A stretch of 64,000 nucleotides of DNA from Dipylidium caninum. Lineage: Eukaryota > Platyhelminthes > Cestoda > Cyclophyllidea > Dipylidiidae. Shown one piece after another: positions 23,597-33,128 of this stretch. The stretch's first letter is position 1, and every line of letters begins with the position of its first letter. The translations under genes and the position numbers were made by a program. Below the pieces are notes generated by a model. It made no database searches. It had not been told where the DNA came from and saw nothing but the letters and a program-made list of their open reading frames with translations. The DNA lies in assembly GCA_017562135.1 (NCBI GenBank), contig QEYB01000003.1:558001-622000 (forward strand), given 5' to 3'.

Positions 23597-23908
23597 GTAA
23601 GTTCCTTCGGCCCTTTCCGCGGCCAAATCTTAAAGAAGCTCCCACAAGTAAAAGATCTTTAAGAGGGGCAAGCACCTAAGATCAAAGTCAGCGTCATGAA
23701 ACCACGTGGATCTGTAGTTTCACAGGCTTTGGTCACACCGTCCCAGACGTGATTAATGGGATTGATAAGTCGCGTTAATCTTGCCTTTTCAGGAAACGAA
23801 AGCATTCATTAAAATCGCGGACGCTGAAGAGGGCAACGCTCTCCGCCGAATCACAATCAAGGGGACTCCGAATTCCGTCCAACTGGCCATATTCTACATC
23901 AATTACAC
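23469..23908 (+). CDS. KH-domain protein, third-KH PCBP type (partial gene)
   Basis: Two exons, 23469-23596 and 23793-23908, encode one KH domain. The first follows TTTACAG and carries LLLPDELVGCIIGRGGSK, with the GRGG loop that contacts RNA, then INMIRQ and a GTAAGT donor. The second follows TTTTCAG and carries AFIKIADAEEG and RRITIKGTPNSV, then a helix and a GTAGGT donor in phase 2. Intron position and phase equal those of the third KH domain of the minus-strand PCBP-like gene at 27339-32953. This is therefore probably a paralogue that binds C-rich RNA. Exons for KH1 and KH2 were not found upstream. A possible short last exon begins near 24047. The product may be a single-KH protein, a gene with unseen exons, or a remnant. 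Confidence 0.7.
23793..23908 (+). CDS. KH gene (+), second half of KH domain
   Basis: It starts ETKAFIKIADAEEG and ends in the last KH helix LAIFYINY plus two bases, before GTAGGT. Confidence 0.75.
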
Positions 23909-26900
23909 GTAGGTTCATGGTGCTGGTACGTTGTGAGATCGTGTAGTGCCTCCCGGTAGTCAAATGCCTGTTTGAGAATCAGTGGAGGTGGTGTGGCGTG
24001 GTGATGACGCGATTCCCCTTTATTAGTGTGACTCTCCACCAACAAATAGTGGAGATGAATCTCGCCATCGACATTGCCGCTCAAACCGAGTCCCGAGGTC
24101 GTGAGCTTCGAGATTAACTGGGACGTACTGGCTTTGTATTCGGCCTCCCAGACGTCGATATCCCAACCTTATTTGTAAGCGTACAGTGTGCTCTGATGTT
24201 ACACCTTCTTGACACTATGCTGCATTTTTCTTTCCCCACCTCTTGCATGCTGAGTATGGTGTTGCTTTTGACAGCCTCTTTACTCCCGATACTGGGATTG
24301 GGGCAGGCGTAGAGAAGCGGGGACGGTCGCACATTTCTGCTGGAGTCGCTTCTCGCCAAACAGTGAAACATCCGAGAGTCCGCACTCTCAGTCGCATCTC
24401 GTGTCGAATACCAGAATGACAGAAAGAACCCATTTGCCCTAGTAACGTCAGTCCATGCAAATGCTTCGTCTACATTAAGGCACAGAGTGAGGTTTGGGGC
24501 TAAGAGAATCGGAAAAATGGGGGAGCAGGTGAATAAGAGACATGTTTTATCGGTCGCTCGCTAGTAATGAAGGTGCCGACGCCAGCGACGGGTAGTGCCG
24601 CGACGGGACAGCCTCCCGAAACGGGCCCACACAACTAGGTTTCCGGATCTTCGCTATATTCGGTAGCAACTTTGCCTGCCTTGCTTTGGGCGCCATTACT
24701 CCGGGCAGCACCATCACCCAGATGGTGCCACATCGCCATCGTTAGACGCAGCTCCCGTCTCTAAAGTCGCGAAAGAGTATTCCACTGGTTGGTGCAATTA
24801 TGTACGGAGTGAATGCTGCCCTACAAGAGGGGAGAGGGATGTTCTGTCCGCCGCCGCTTCCCCCACTCTGCTCGGGTATCGAAGAAATTAACTACGGAGC
24901 AAATCGTCTGTTCGCGCGTTTAATTTGCTTCACTGGGCAGTGAGAAATGGAGAAGTGCTTCTCTAGGAAACTCTCGCTGATTGCCCCTCAAGATCTCTTG
25001 GTTCGCCCGTCTTCCCTCTTACTTGGGTTACCTGGAAACAATGGAGTGGTCGAGGCCGGGATTACCCCATTTGCACACACACAGACGCGCGGACGTGTAG
25101 TGTTTCTGCGATTCTAATTTATGTCTCCAGCGCGCGGCGGGCGCGACTCACGTGCCTTCACAACGTGGCGTTGCTTCAGACTAAAATATTTCCCTCGTAA
25201 TGCTGCCGGATTGGCGCAAGCCCCATCCACGCAGCCCTCCGCCCCACCCGCGACGGATGAAATGTGCCCTGAAGGACCATCATTAAATGAGTAATTAACA
25301 TCCCTTCCTCTGGCCAAAGTGGAGATAAGTGATGTCCTCCGGCTGGAGTCGTGCGGCAGAGGGGCATGGCGTCGATGCGGAGCCCGAACACTTTGTTGAA
25401 TCGTAAAAGAGATTGTTTTTAATGACTTGGGCAAACATATTAAGGGGGTCTCTACAGCTTAGACGGCTATTGTAAACAGTCCTCGGCCCTGTTCGCACCG
25501 CAGCGAGGGGTGGCCACGCCCCGTAACATGCTGGCTGTTCGGTTGTCGGCAGACAAAGAGCCTCCGCCACTTGTTCGCCCTATCAGCGAGAACTTGCGCA
25601 GGAGCGGCAGATATGCCCCGCCTCCCGGCTCGAATGACTTTTGTGCGACTGGAACTCGTTTGGTGACGATTTTTGGCTCTGCAGGCCCCCTCGCTGCACC
25701 AAGTGACTGAGACCACGACTGGCGGGGTGGACACGTCCTGTGGTGTTTGCATGGGAAATGCCAATGTCGCCTAACTGATCCGGGAGCCTTCTGGCATAGA
25801 ACGCAGCCGGGCGACCAGGCTGGGTGGGGCGTTGGAAGAAATTCCTCTGTGCGACGGCTCCTGATGCCAGTACTAATAAGCCTGGATGATGTGCAGCACT
25901 GCGCACGTTCTCTGTGGATGCGTCGAGCGTGTTGAGCCATCAAAAAGACACCACGTCTCACGTCTACCCCCCACCCTCAGTGTGGACGCGTTGAGCTGTC
26001 AAATAAACGCCAAGTCGGTATCGCGTTTGCATTCCCCTCAACGAGAAGGTTATTCGAGAAGCTGGCGAAGACATCAAGAAATTGGCGCAATCAGGGGGAA
26101 GACGGGAAATGCCGAACGTTCAGGTAGGTTTTGCCGGATGCCTTTGATGCAGCTACGCCGCAAGATAAGGTCAAAATCATCCTTTCCATCGGACGAAGAC
26201 CGCTTAGCCGGATTATCGTTTTCGTCTAATGGTTCTCAGCATAATGAGTCTTCAGTTTGTGTTTGTGCCGTAGGCGAGTTACTCCAACCTGCGGAAACCA
26301 CTCGGCGTGCGTGGAGCCACCAGGTCAACCGTATACTGGCGGTAGCAATTAATTTGCGCCTATCTTCAGCAGCCACCCTCAGAGAAGCAGCTGCTTCCGG
26401 CAAACCATTTCCTCACCTTCTGTTTGCGAAATAATGTCGCACCCCAGGGGTTTGGCTGACAGTGCACCAGAGGGCTGTATTTAGTAATTACAGTAGCACA
26501 AGGCGATGGGATGAAGGGCCGGTGAGGGGATTACGGAGGCCTGAAAGGGGAGCGAGGCATCTTTGGGGCTCGGTTTCACCGTGGGGATTCACTTATTTGC
26601 AGAATACCCACCTCGCGGCATTGTAGGCTAAAACGAGAGACAAGGGCTTGGGACAAGCTCATTCAGCGGGGCGAAGTTCTGTCGGGGCGGGGTGCGCTGG
26701 CCTCCTCCTGCGCGTTACGCCCACCGGAGATGATGGACACACTGGTGGGGCGCGAAGGGCGTGAAGGGACTCGCCTCTTGTTACATGGCAATGGGCTGGC
26801 ATTCATTAAGAAGCTTTTTAGTGCACAACATGATTGTGGTCCCACCTTCGCGTTGGTCGACTCTGGGTGGTGCCACTCAACATCTCGAGGGTATTTCTCC

Positions 26901-27338
26901 TCCAATCGGGGAACCACGGTGCCAGAAGGAGAAATGACCACTTTGATTTAAAGTTCGCCTAAGTTATGCTGTGGACGCCAGCAGCGAAGAAATTCATTAC
27001 TGAGTCCCCTCGGAACGAAGTAGTCGCCTCCGACATGTGCCAGAGCATACATTTTCTGATTCGCTTTGTCATTTGTTGGACGGCGAGGCATGTCCGCACA
27101 CTGCTTCGTTGTGGCGAAAGCTGAACACGACAGAACGACCGCTGGCCACTTCCCACTCTGTACTCCATCGCCCCCGTTGAAGTGCTTCTCCCTCGGGGTC
27201 CCAACCGCAGCTGCTGCACTCGCGTGAGACTCGAGGAGCTCCGCCGCCGCCCGACGCGCCGCCCACCACATGCCTCCGGAGGTGCGCACCCGGGTGTGCT
27301 TGTGTTAAGAGGCACAACAAAGGAGTGGGGGTCCTTAC
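23909..27338. other. Spacer between convergent KH genes; no secure exon
   Basis: It should contain the 3' ends of both KH genes. I could not fix either last exon. Both KH3 exons end in phase 2, so a last exon must begin with one base of a split codon. A plus-strand candidate starts near 24047 after CAACAAATAG and would add about 17 residues before a stop. Confidence 0.4.
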
Positions 27339-27457
27339 CTGGCGTTGATCATGTCGACGGCTGAGTCAACGGCGGTCGGCGACCCGGTTATGGTTATTAA
27401 ACGGGAACAATGCTGGAGATTTTCGTCATTGGAAATTCGGATTGTGGCCTGAGATGC
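27339..27457 (-). CDS. PCBP: PCBP-like gene, second half of KH3
   Basis: It starts after ACCCTGTTTAG with ASQATIRISNDENL and ends VDSAVDMINA plus two bases, before GTAAGG. The phase-2 end equals that of the plus-strand KH gene. Confidence 0.82.
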
Positions 27458-30400
27458 CTAAACAGGGTGTAGAAAGAGTCTGACCGCGATAGAACCGACG
27501 GAGGAGGTGATGCACGAGGAACGCGGCTGCACGTTCCGCAGTGTGGTTATGCGCAATGCATGGAGATGGTCAAGAGGTGCACGAGAACATTTGCCTTCTA
27601 CTGTCGCTATGCCGGAGCAGGAGGATTCAGTGGTTGCCCACATTAGCGTGATCCGAGGGTGCTGGTGGTTGTAATTCTACCGAACACTTCGCACACGCTC
27701 ACTCTCCTGCACTGTGGCTCTTCAACCCGCTTCCTGCAAAAAGAGACCCCCCGTGCGACACCTCCACGTGGGGAGGGGAGGGGAGGGGAGGGGAGGGCGA
27801 AGTCACCTCTCCCATCTTAGGAGTCATAAGTGCAGTTGCCTGTGAAAATATCACTGATCCATGCCGGGCACGAGCTGTTTCGCACGCTCTCCCCCACTGG
27901 CCTGAACGGGTGGCAGCCCCTCGCCTGCTCGCGCGTCAGCGGCTGGCCTAACGTCGTCCCGGACGAAAGCCAGTGCTCTGTCATTGTCACCGTCGCTGTG
28001 GCAGCTTGCGCGATCAAATTAGATGTTAAACTCACCTTCCGAATTTCATTAATCTTCATTCCACCACGCCCAATGACGCAGCCAATTAGCTCGTTGGCAA
28101 TGAGTATTTCTCTTCTCACTTTGAAATCTGCTGGGGAGAGAAGAACTCTGCTGAGAGAGGCAACTTGTTCGGGATGGGATGACAGCGACGTCGCTGGCGG
28201 CTGTTGTAGCACTGACAGTGGCAGCGGCGGTGGTGGTGGTGCGGCTACCGCTGCCACGTTTCCTGGCGACGATAGAGGTGATGAAGGAAGGACAGTATTC
28301 CACCTGTTTTGGTCTAAAATTCCCCATGGAAAGAGTCACATTCGCAAACTACTATTTGCAGAGTCCACGAAAACAAGGAAATTTTCTTCCATATCGTACA
28401 TATGAGGGAGAATACCACTCTCCCATCTGGCCAACAGGGAAGGTTTCAGCCCGAGTAACATTAATTTGGGCCGCCGTTGCATTAGGGGGATTGGGGCAAC
28501 GAGAGGAGGCGAGAGGAGTGCTATCCTGACGATTATCTGTATCAGATAAGCACGGTTTTTGTGTCATTTGCCATTGAAGAAGAAAGTTTAATTTTTACTT
28601 CCCATTTTTCTTCGTGCAACGACACGCAAACTCAACGCACCGATTCGCGCCGAAGACTCGGCACTTCGTTTCGCCGGAGTCATCAGACCTCAGCCAACGC
28701 TCGTCACGCACCGTCCGTGTGAGGCATCTCAGCGAAACGGCGTCATATCCGTTAAATTGCGCAACAACCACCTCGTATGACATCGAAGACAACGACTCAC
28801 CACAGAAGGCGAGGAGTTGGCTCAGTGCTTTCGCCTCCTACAAGATAAAGCAACGCCACTTTGACTCTGTCCCCCTGTTTCTTCCACACCTCATTCCCTT
28901 CGCCGTACTTGGATGGGGAAGCGTGAGCCCTGCAGACCACTGGGACGAAGCCTCTTGTTGATAATAAACGTCGTGTTCATTTCAGTGGCACGAGACCCCT
29001 TCGGCCGCGCTCACTGCCCACCACCATCTGCGCCCTTCTTGTCCAACTTAACGTGGATAGCGTAGGGGCGCGGCGGGGAACGGAGGGGGCGGAAGGGGAA
29101 TTACGAGGCCATAGCATCACTAAACTGTCGTCAACTGCGCCTTTGCCACTGTCAACATTCACACCGGATTAGCGACCGCATGGGATGAGGAACGCAGTGG
29201 AACGTCATGTCGTTCGTGGGAGCACGCAGCAGACATGAGAGGTCGGGCGTCGCTCACCCGCGTGATTGAAAAATAATCGGCTCCTGTTGATCTCAGCACC
29301 ACCCCCCGTCTCTCACTAGCGAACGTTCACAGGTTTTGCAGTTGAAATTGTTCAAAGTACAACAATTAGGAGAACCCGTACTACGACTGCAATTGCATTG
29401 TGGTGCCTAAATTCGTTTCTCCGTTATTCCCCTCGTGAAGAAGAGTATCAGTTTACACTCAATTTCTCACCGTCCGCTCGGATCGCCCTCGACATGCTCC
29501 GAACACCCATGGACGGGACAGCACAGGAGAGGTAAATTCCACATTGCGAGTAGGAGCAGGCGACTCCTGAGAGGATTTGGGAGGAGGGACGCCAGCCGGT
29601 GATGGGATGTAAGGTATTCCATAGGACTTCGCCTTGACCTGTGTGTGGAAAAACATATCACTGGTTGTAATACTTGAAGTCACTGCATCATGCCTAGGAG
29701 AGTCACAATGCGACCACTTCCGCAGCCTGTCCGACCGGAGCGCACTGAGATTTCTAGTCCCCCCGCCTCACCGGAAGCAAATTAAGTTTAGGAAAGTCTT
29801 CTCCTGTAGGAAGAGAGACCCTCAAAGCCCCCCCTTAAAAGGAGGATTCTCTTAGCAAATTCCCGACCTTCCTTGATCCGGCAACAATCCGTGAGATCTC
29901 CGCACAAACCTTATGCCGACTTTATTTCTCCGTTCCATGGTCTTTACCAGGAAAACACACAATCAAGTGCGGAAGCTTGGGCCATCCTTCCGGGCTTGAG
30001 GCGCCCACCCGCCTACCCTCCCCGCTTGGAACATCACCTCGAAAATACGCATGCATCCTTTGCGTGAGTTGGGGCTAAATGCTGGAGATTTTGACTTCTC
30101 GAGTTTCAGCTTACGTCGGGCCGAATTTTGGGCAGGCAGGGGAAACGGCACACGGAGTCGTGAATGTCATGCTGTTGACAGTGCCTTGAGACTTTGGTGC
30201 ACTTGGAAAATTTCCTTCAAGCGGCCCAATTTAGCCACAGCGTTACACGTGGCGGCAGTTGCAATCTGAAGACAGGGACTCACCTCTCCTACGAGGGCAC
30301 AAATCATCTCGAAGCACGCCGTGACGGCACCGATTGTTTCCGTAGATGAAGAGAATTCGGTCCGTAGAATTGGGCAGTTTGTGTCGAGTGATCCTCAGCA

Positions 30401-32953
30401 GCGAGCCACTGAGCTGGGAAGGGGACAGCGGACCGGGTGTCACAAAGGTGGCACACGTCGGGGTAAGCACTCGGCCAAGGTGGTCTGCCTGCTTCTCTCC
30501 TTCCCTGCCTATTTCACCATTCATGTGATTGCGTGGGCAAAAGTTGCAATATGCGACTGAGCATGTTTTTCGCGGCATAGAAGGACGAAGCGGCGCCTCA
30601 CCATTCCTTCCCTCTTAACAAATGATTAGCTCCGATGGGGGGAGAGGCTTCAAGGGGAGAGCACTGCGCGATGACGCGTTCAGCTCACAGGACAGGGTGA
30701 GCAGACACTGACGCCGAGCCGGGCTGGGCTGGAGTCAACGTGAAAACCTGCCCTCCCCCCCTCCCCCCCACCGAAGCCCGTCCACACCGTCGCACAGCTC
30801 ACCCTCAAAATGCGTCAAAACCGCGTGCCACTAGTAAAAATCAGAAACCAGACAGCCAACGTCGCTTGGTGGCTCCCACCCCCTGCGCATTCCGCGAGCA
30901 CGTACCCTTCGGAGTCTGTGAATGCCTCCTCCGTGTGGACCAATTAAATTTCCACAAATCGAGGCGGGCAAAAGTATCCGGAAGATGAATTTGGCAACAT
31001 TCGAGACATTTTCCAGTGTCACACAGTCGGTGGAGATCTATGCAATGGGAGAGAAATGAGTGAAAAGTCGCAGAAAATTCTCTCAACACTTTAATGGATG
31101 GTCAATTGCTTGCTCATCCACTTGTCACAGATGTCCGACTGACATTTGCTGGTGCAGGCGGCTCCGCGGTAACGAAATAGCTTATTTATTTGGGGGAAGG
31201 GGGAGGGGAGAGGGGAAAAGGGAGAGAGGAACACGCCCACATCCCCATCACTTTTAGTGGGTGCCGGCCTGATGGCCATTGCGCAGTGAGGAGTTGTGAC
31301 AGCACTGCGAAAGCAGTCCATTTGGGGCATTAATGCCCAGTGGGTGGCAGACAGCATGCAGCGGCAGCGGTTCGGCCCCAAGTGCCTCAGTCTCGACATA
31401 AGCGTGAGCGGGGTAGAACGCACCCAAGCAAATTCACGGCAGAAGAGCCTAATGGCCCGAACAACACTCGGAATGGTCCCGGAGACGGAGACGACTCGCT
31501 CCTTCACCCCACTGTCTGACACCTTTATTTTCGCTCCGCTCTAAAAGGTAAAAAAGGCCCCATCGGAGAAATCGAGGAACTTCAAAGGTTACGTGCTTCC
31601 CACAATTCGATCCTTCTAACCATTGGCGCACACATCGAGAGACGCTAGTTAAGCTGGCCAAAATGTCAAAAGTAAGCCAACTTCCATCCCGAGGGGTCTC
31701 GTAACAACCAGCCACTTCGAAGGCAAAATAACGCCTTTCGTAAACCGAAAAACAAGAACTAAAACATCATCAATTTAATGCGACTTGGGCTTCACCAAGG
31801 CCCAAAAACAAGGTTCGCTTTTATGGGTGATTGGAGCCAATGAAAAGTGATGTCTATTAAACCCGTAGCGGCTGGAGGTCTGATAAACGCCGAGCACTAG
31901 ACGAAAACGCCAGAAATGGCTGCGAGGTGAAGTAAAGGTACGACCAACATGGCGCACTTGTCTGCCTTCAAGAATGCAAAACCTGACCACGACACATTGT
32001 AGTTAGACCTGCGCTACAATGACATTCCACCGTTCGCTGGTTAAAGTTGCGGAAGGGGAAGTAACAAGGGTGTGGTTGTGAGCAAACACGGTTTTGCCCA
32101 TTCGAAGGAACAACTGGTGCTCCGCCTGCAGATTCCTCCACTAAGGGCTTTACTCCAATCGAGTTTTTCGTCATACTCATCTCTTCGTGCTACTTTCCGC
32201 GTCGCCAAGGGTACAAACATTTTCATAAATAGGTGTAAAGACCGAGGTTAAAGCAAATCTGCCACACGGCAACGCAGTCATGCTGACTTTCGGATGGGTT
32301 TAAAACTCTTTGTTGAAGGTTTTTTAGGAGTAGCGGCATCCGGTGGTATCTGTAGGCGGGAAAGTTTCGAGTTGCGCTGTCCCAAGTTTTAACCCTTTGC
32401 CAAATAAATAGACTACTCCGACTCTTCATGAGCGCGTATTTTGGAATATTGCGAAAGGACTTTGACGACCTCATTAGTTCAGATTTTGAGGAGGCGTGTT
32501 TACCACTGCGACTGATTTGGTTATATAGTGTCGAGCCCTACCACTGCATGAATTAGAGCATTGAGTCCACCTTAAGCAAGAGTCACTCACCCTTTTCCGA
32601 AAAAATCTGATGGTTTCCCCATTCTAAAAGACGATTATTAGGATTTCAGGCTGCTACTGTACCTTTCCGATTATACATCCAGTTTCCTACAAGAGAAGAG
32701 TGTTTCGGTCAAAAGTAAAAGTGTTGACTTGGCCTGCCTTGACTCTCTTTTGCCAATTTGTTTGTGTGTTTAAAAGCAGAAAGAGGAACTTAAAACTTAC
32801 ACGTCTTGACATTAGAAGTCTTACGGAGACCGGTTTCATCCAAATCGGTTTGAAATGATCATGCGGTACGTCGGTAGCATCTTCCTGCTTTAAGCCTCCT
32901 CTTATGCCCAGTATCGGTGTGACCGCTTCATAGTCGACACCCGGGGGACACAT
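27339..32953 (-). CDS. PCBP: Three-KH poly(C)-binding protein (PCBP/hnRNP E-like)
   Basis: Minus-strand exons seen: 32801-32953, 32663-32686, 32591-32623, 31424-31540, 30906-31037, 30284-30413, about 29471-29638, about 28036-28313, and 27339-27457. PCBPs bind C-rich single-stranded RNA and DNA and act in splicing, mRNA stability and translation. KH1 is split over four exons: VSVRLLMSRR, ETGCIIGK, NGETIRFFRKR, then SGAKIKVS with KERVVSVSG (loop GKNG). KH2 reads FRILLPASICGNLIGPHGG (loop GPHG), then RHKLPNSTDR. A linker with SYGIPYIPSPAG follows, like the IPY linker of PCBPs. KH3 reads IANELIGCVIGRGGMK, INEIRK, then ATIRISNDENL and ITITGSPTAV. Unresolved: a one-base frame slip in the sixth exon, the junction from linker to KH3, and the last exon after 27339. 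Confidence 0.87.
27770..27797. repeat. (GGGGA)5 tract in a PCBP-like intron
   Basis: Five GGGGA units and a final GGG lie on the plus strand. In the sense of the PCBP-like gene this is (UCCCC)n, inside the intron that splits KH3 (27458-28035). The plus strand can form a G-quadruplex. Confidence 0.9.
28036..28313 (-). CDS. PCBP: PCBP-like gene, Pro-rich linker and first half of KH3 (5' end uncertain)
   Basis: The 3' end is certain: INEIRK then GTGAGT. The exon encodes a Pro/Ala/Ser-rich linker and KVRREILIANELIGCVIG with the loop GRGG. The 5' end could be at 28313 (after AATTTTAG) or 28262 (after CGTCGCCAG). Both need a preceding exon ending in phase 1. Confidence 0.75.
29471..29638 (-). CDS. 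PCBP: PCBP-like gene, linker exon
   Basis: It begins after TTCCACACACAG with VKAKSYGIPYIPSPAG. Known PCBPs have a similar IPY motif just after KH2. The best donor, GTGAGA at 29470, gives 56 codons ending in phase 0. That does not fit the KH3 exon directly, so an intermediate exon or another donor is likely. Confidence 0.65.
30284..30413 (-). CDS. PCBP: PCBP-like gene, second half of KH2, with frame slip
   Basis: It starts after CTTCCCAG with LSGSLLRITRHKLPNSTDR in phase 0. Conserved sequence then continues in the next frame as IGAVTACFEMICALVGE, the last KH2 helix, up to a GTGAGT donor. The exon is 130 nt, one base more than a clean 43 codons. The slip falls near 30334-30343. Removing one base also restores phase 0 with the linker exon. 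Confidence 0.82.
30906..31037 (-). CDS. PCBP: PCBP-like gene, first half of KH2
   Basis: 44 codons after TCTCCCATTGCATAG, ending IHRLRR before GTACGT. It carries LLPASICGNLIGPHGG, close to the PASQCGSLIGKGG of known PCBPs. Confidence 0.88.
31192..31229. repeat. G/A-rich tract (C/U-rich in PCBP-like pre-mRNA)
   Basis: A low-complexity run of G and A only. In the sense of the minus-strand gene it is a C/U-rich tract within the intron between KH1 and KH2 (31038-31423). Confidence 0.85.
31424..31540 (-). CDS. PCBP: PCBP-like gene, end of KH1
   Basis: 39 codons: SGAKIKVSDSGVKERVVSV, then GTIPSVVRAIRLFCREFAW. This is the last strands and helix of KH1. Donor GTGCGT. Confidence 0.85.
32591..32623 (-). 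CDS. PCBP: PCBP-like gene, 33-nt exon (NGETIRFFRKR)
   Basis: It lies between CTTTTAG and a GTGAGT donor, phase 0 at both ends. It encodes NGETIRFFRKR, completing the GKNG loop and second helix of KH1. Confidence 0.85.
32663..32686 (-). CDS. PCBP: PCBP-like gene, 24-nt micro-exon (ETGCIIGK)
   Basis: It lies between a pyrimidine-rich CTCTTGTAG acceptor and a GTACAG donor and encodes exactly ETGCIIGK, the first helix and start of the GxxG loop of KH1. Both ends are phase 0. As I recall, vertebrate PCBP genes also have a 24-nt exon at this place (EVGSIIGK), so it is probably an ancient exon. Confidence 0.85.
32801..32953 (-). CDS. PCBP: PCBP-like gene, first coding exon
   Basis: It runs from ATG at 32953 through 51 codons (MCPPGVDYEA to VSVRLLMSRR) to a GTAAGT donor. 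It ends with the first strand of KH1. The upstream sequence GTTTGTAAG could be an acceptor, so an earlier non-coding exon is possible. Confidence 0.75.
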
Positions 32954-33084
32954 CTTCTTCCTTACAAACACGATGCCTTAACATTGCCATTGCACGGTAA
33001 ACAAACGCTCTATTCTTGATTCGTAATTTGGTTGGCGGATTAGCCCAAATGTTGGCTATTTAGCACAGTGGTAGTAAAAACTCC

Positions 33085-33128
33085 ATTGGCCGCAGAGGAC
33101 AAAGCTAATTGGTCGGCCGGGAGCCAAT
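33085..33128 (-). promoter_or_regulatory. CCAAT-box cluster, probable PCBP-like promoter
   Basis: ATTGG at 33085-33089 and 33108-33112 and CCAAT at 33124-33128 lie within 45 bases, 130-175 bases upstream of the PCBP-like start codon. A GCCATTTTG motif resembling a YY1 site follows at about 33137. The arrangement resembles the cluster before the Pax-like gene. Confidence 0.5.

Noticed and set aside
26036..26122. Possible KH-like exon (REAGEDIKKLAQSGG) before a GTAGGT donor
   Set aside because: The first Gly of the GxxG loop is missing, no acceptor is convincing, and it lies downstream of KH3 on the same strand.
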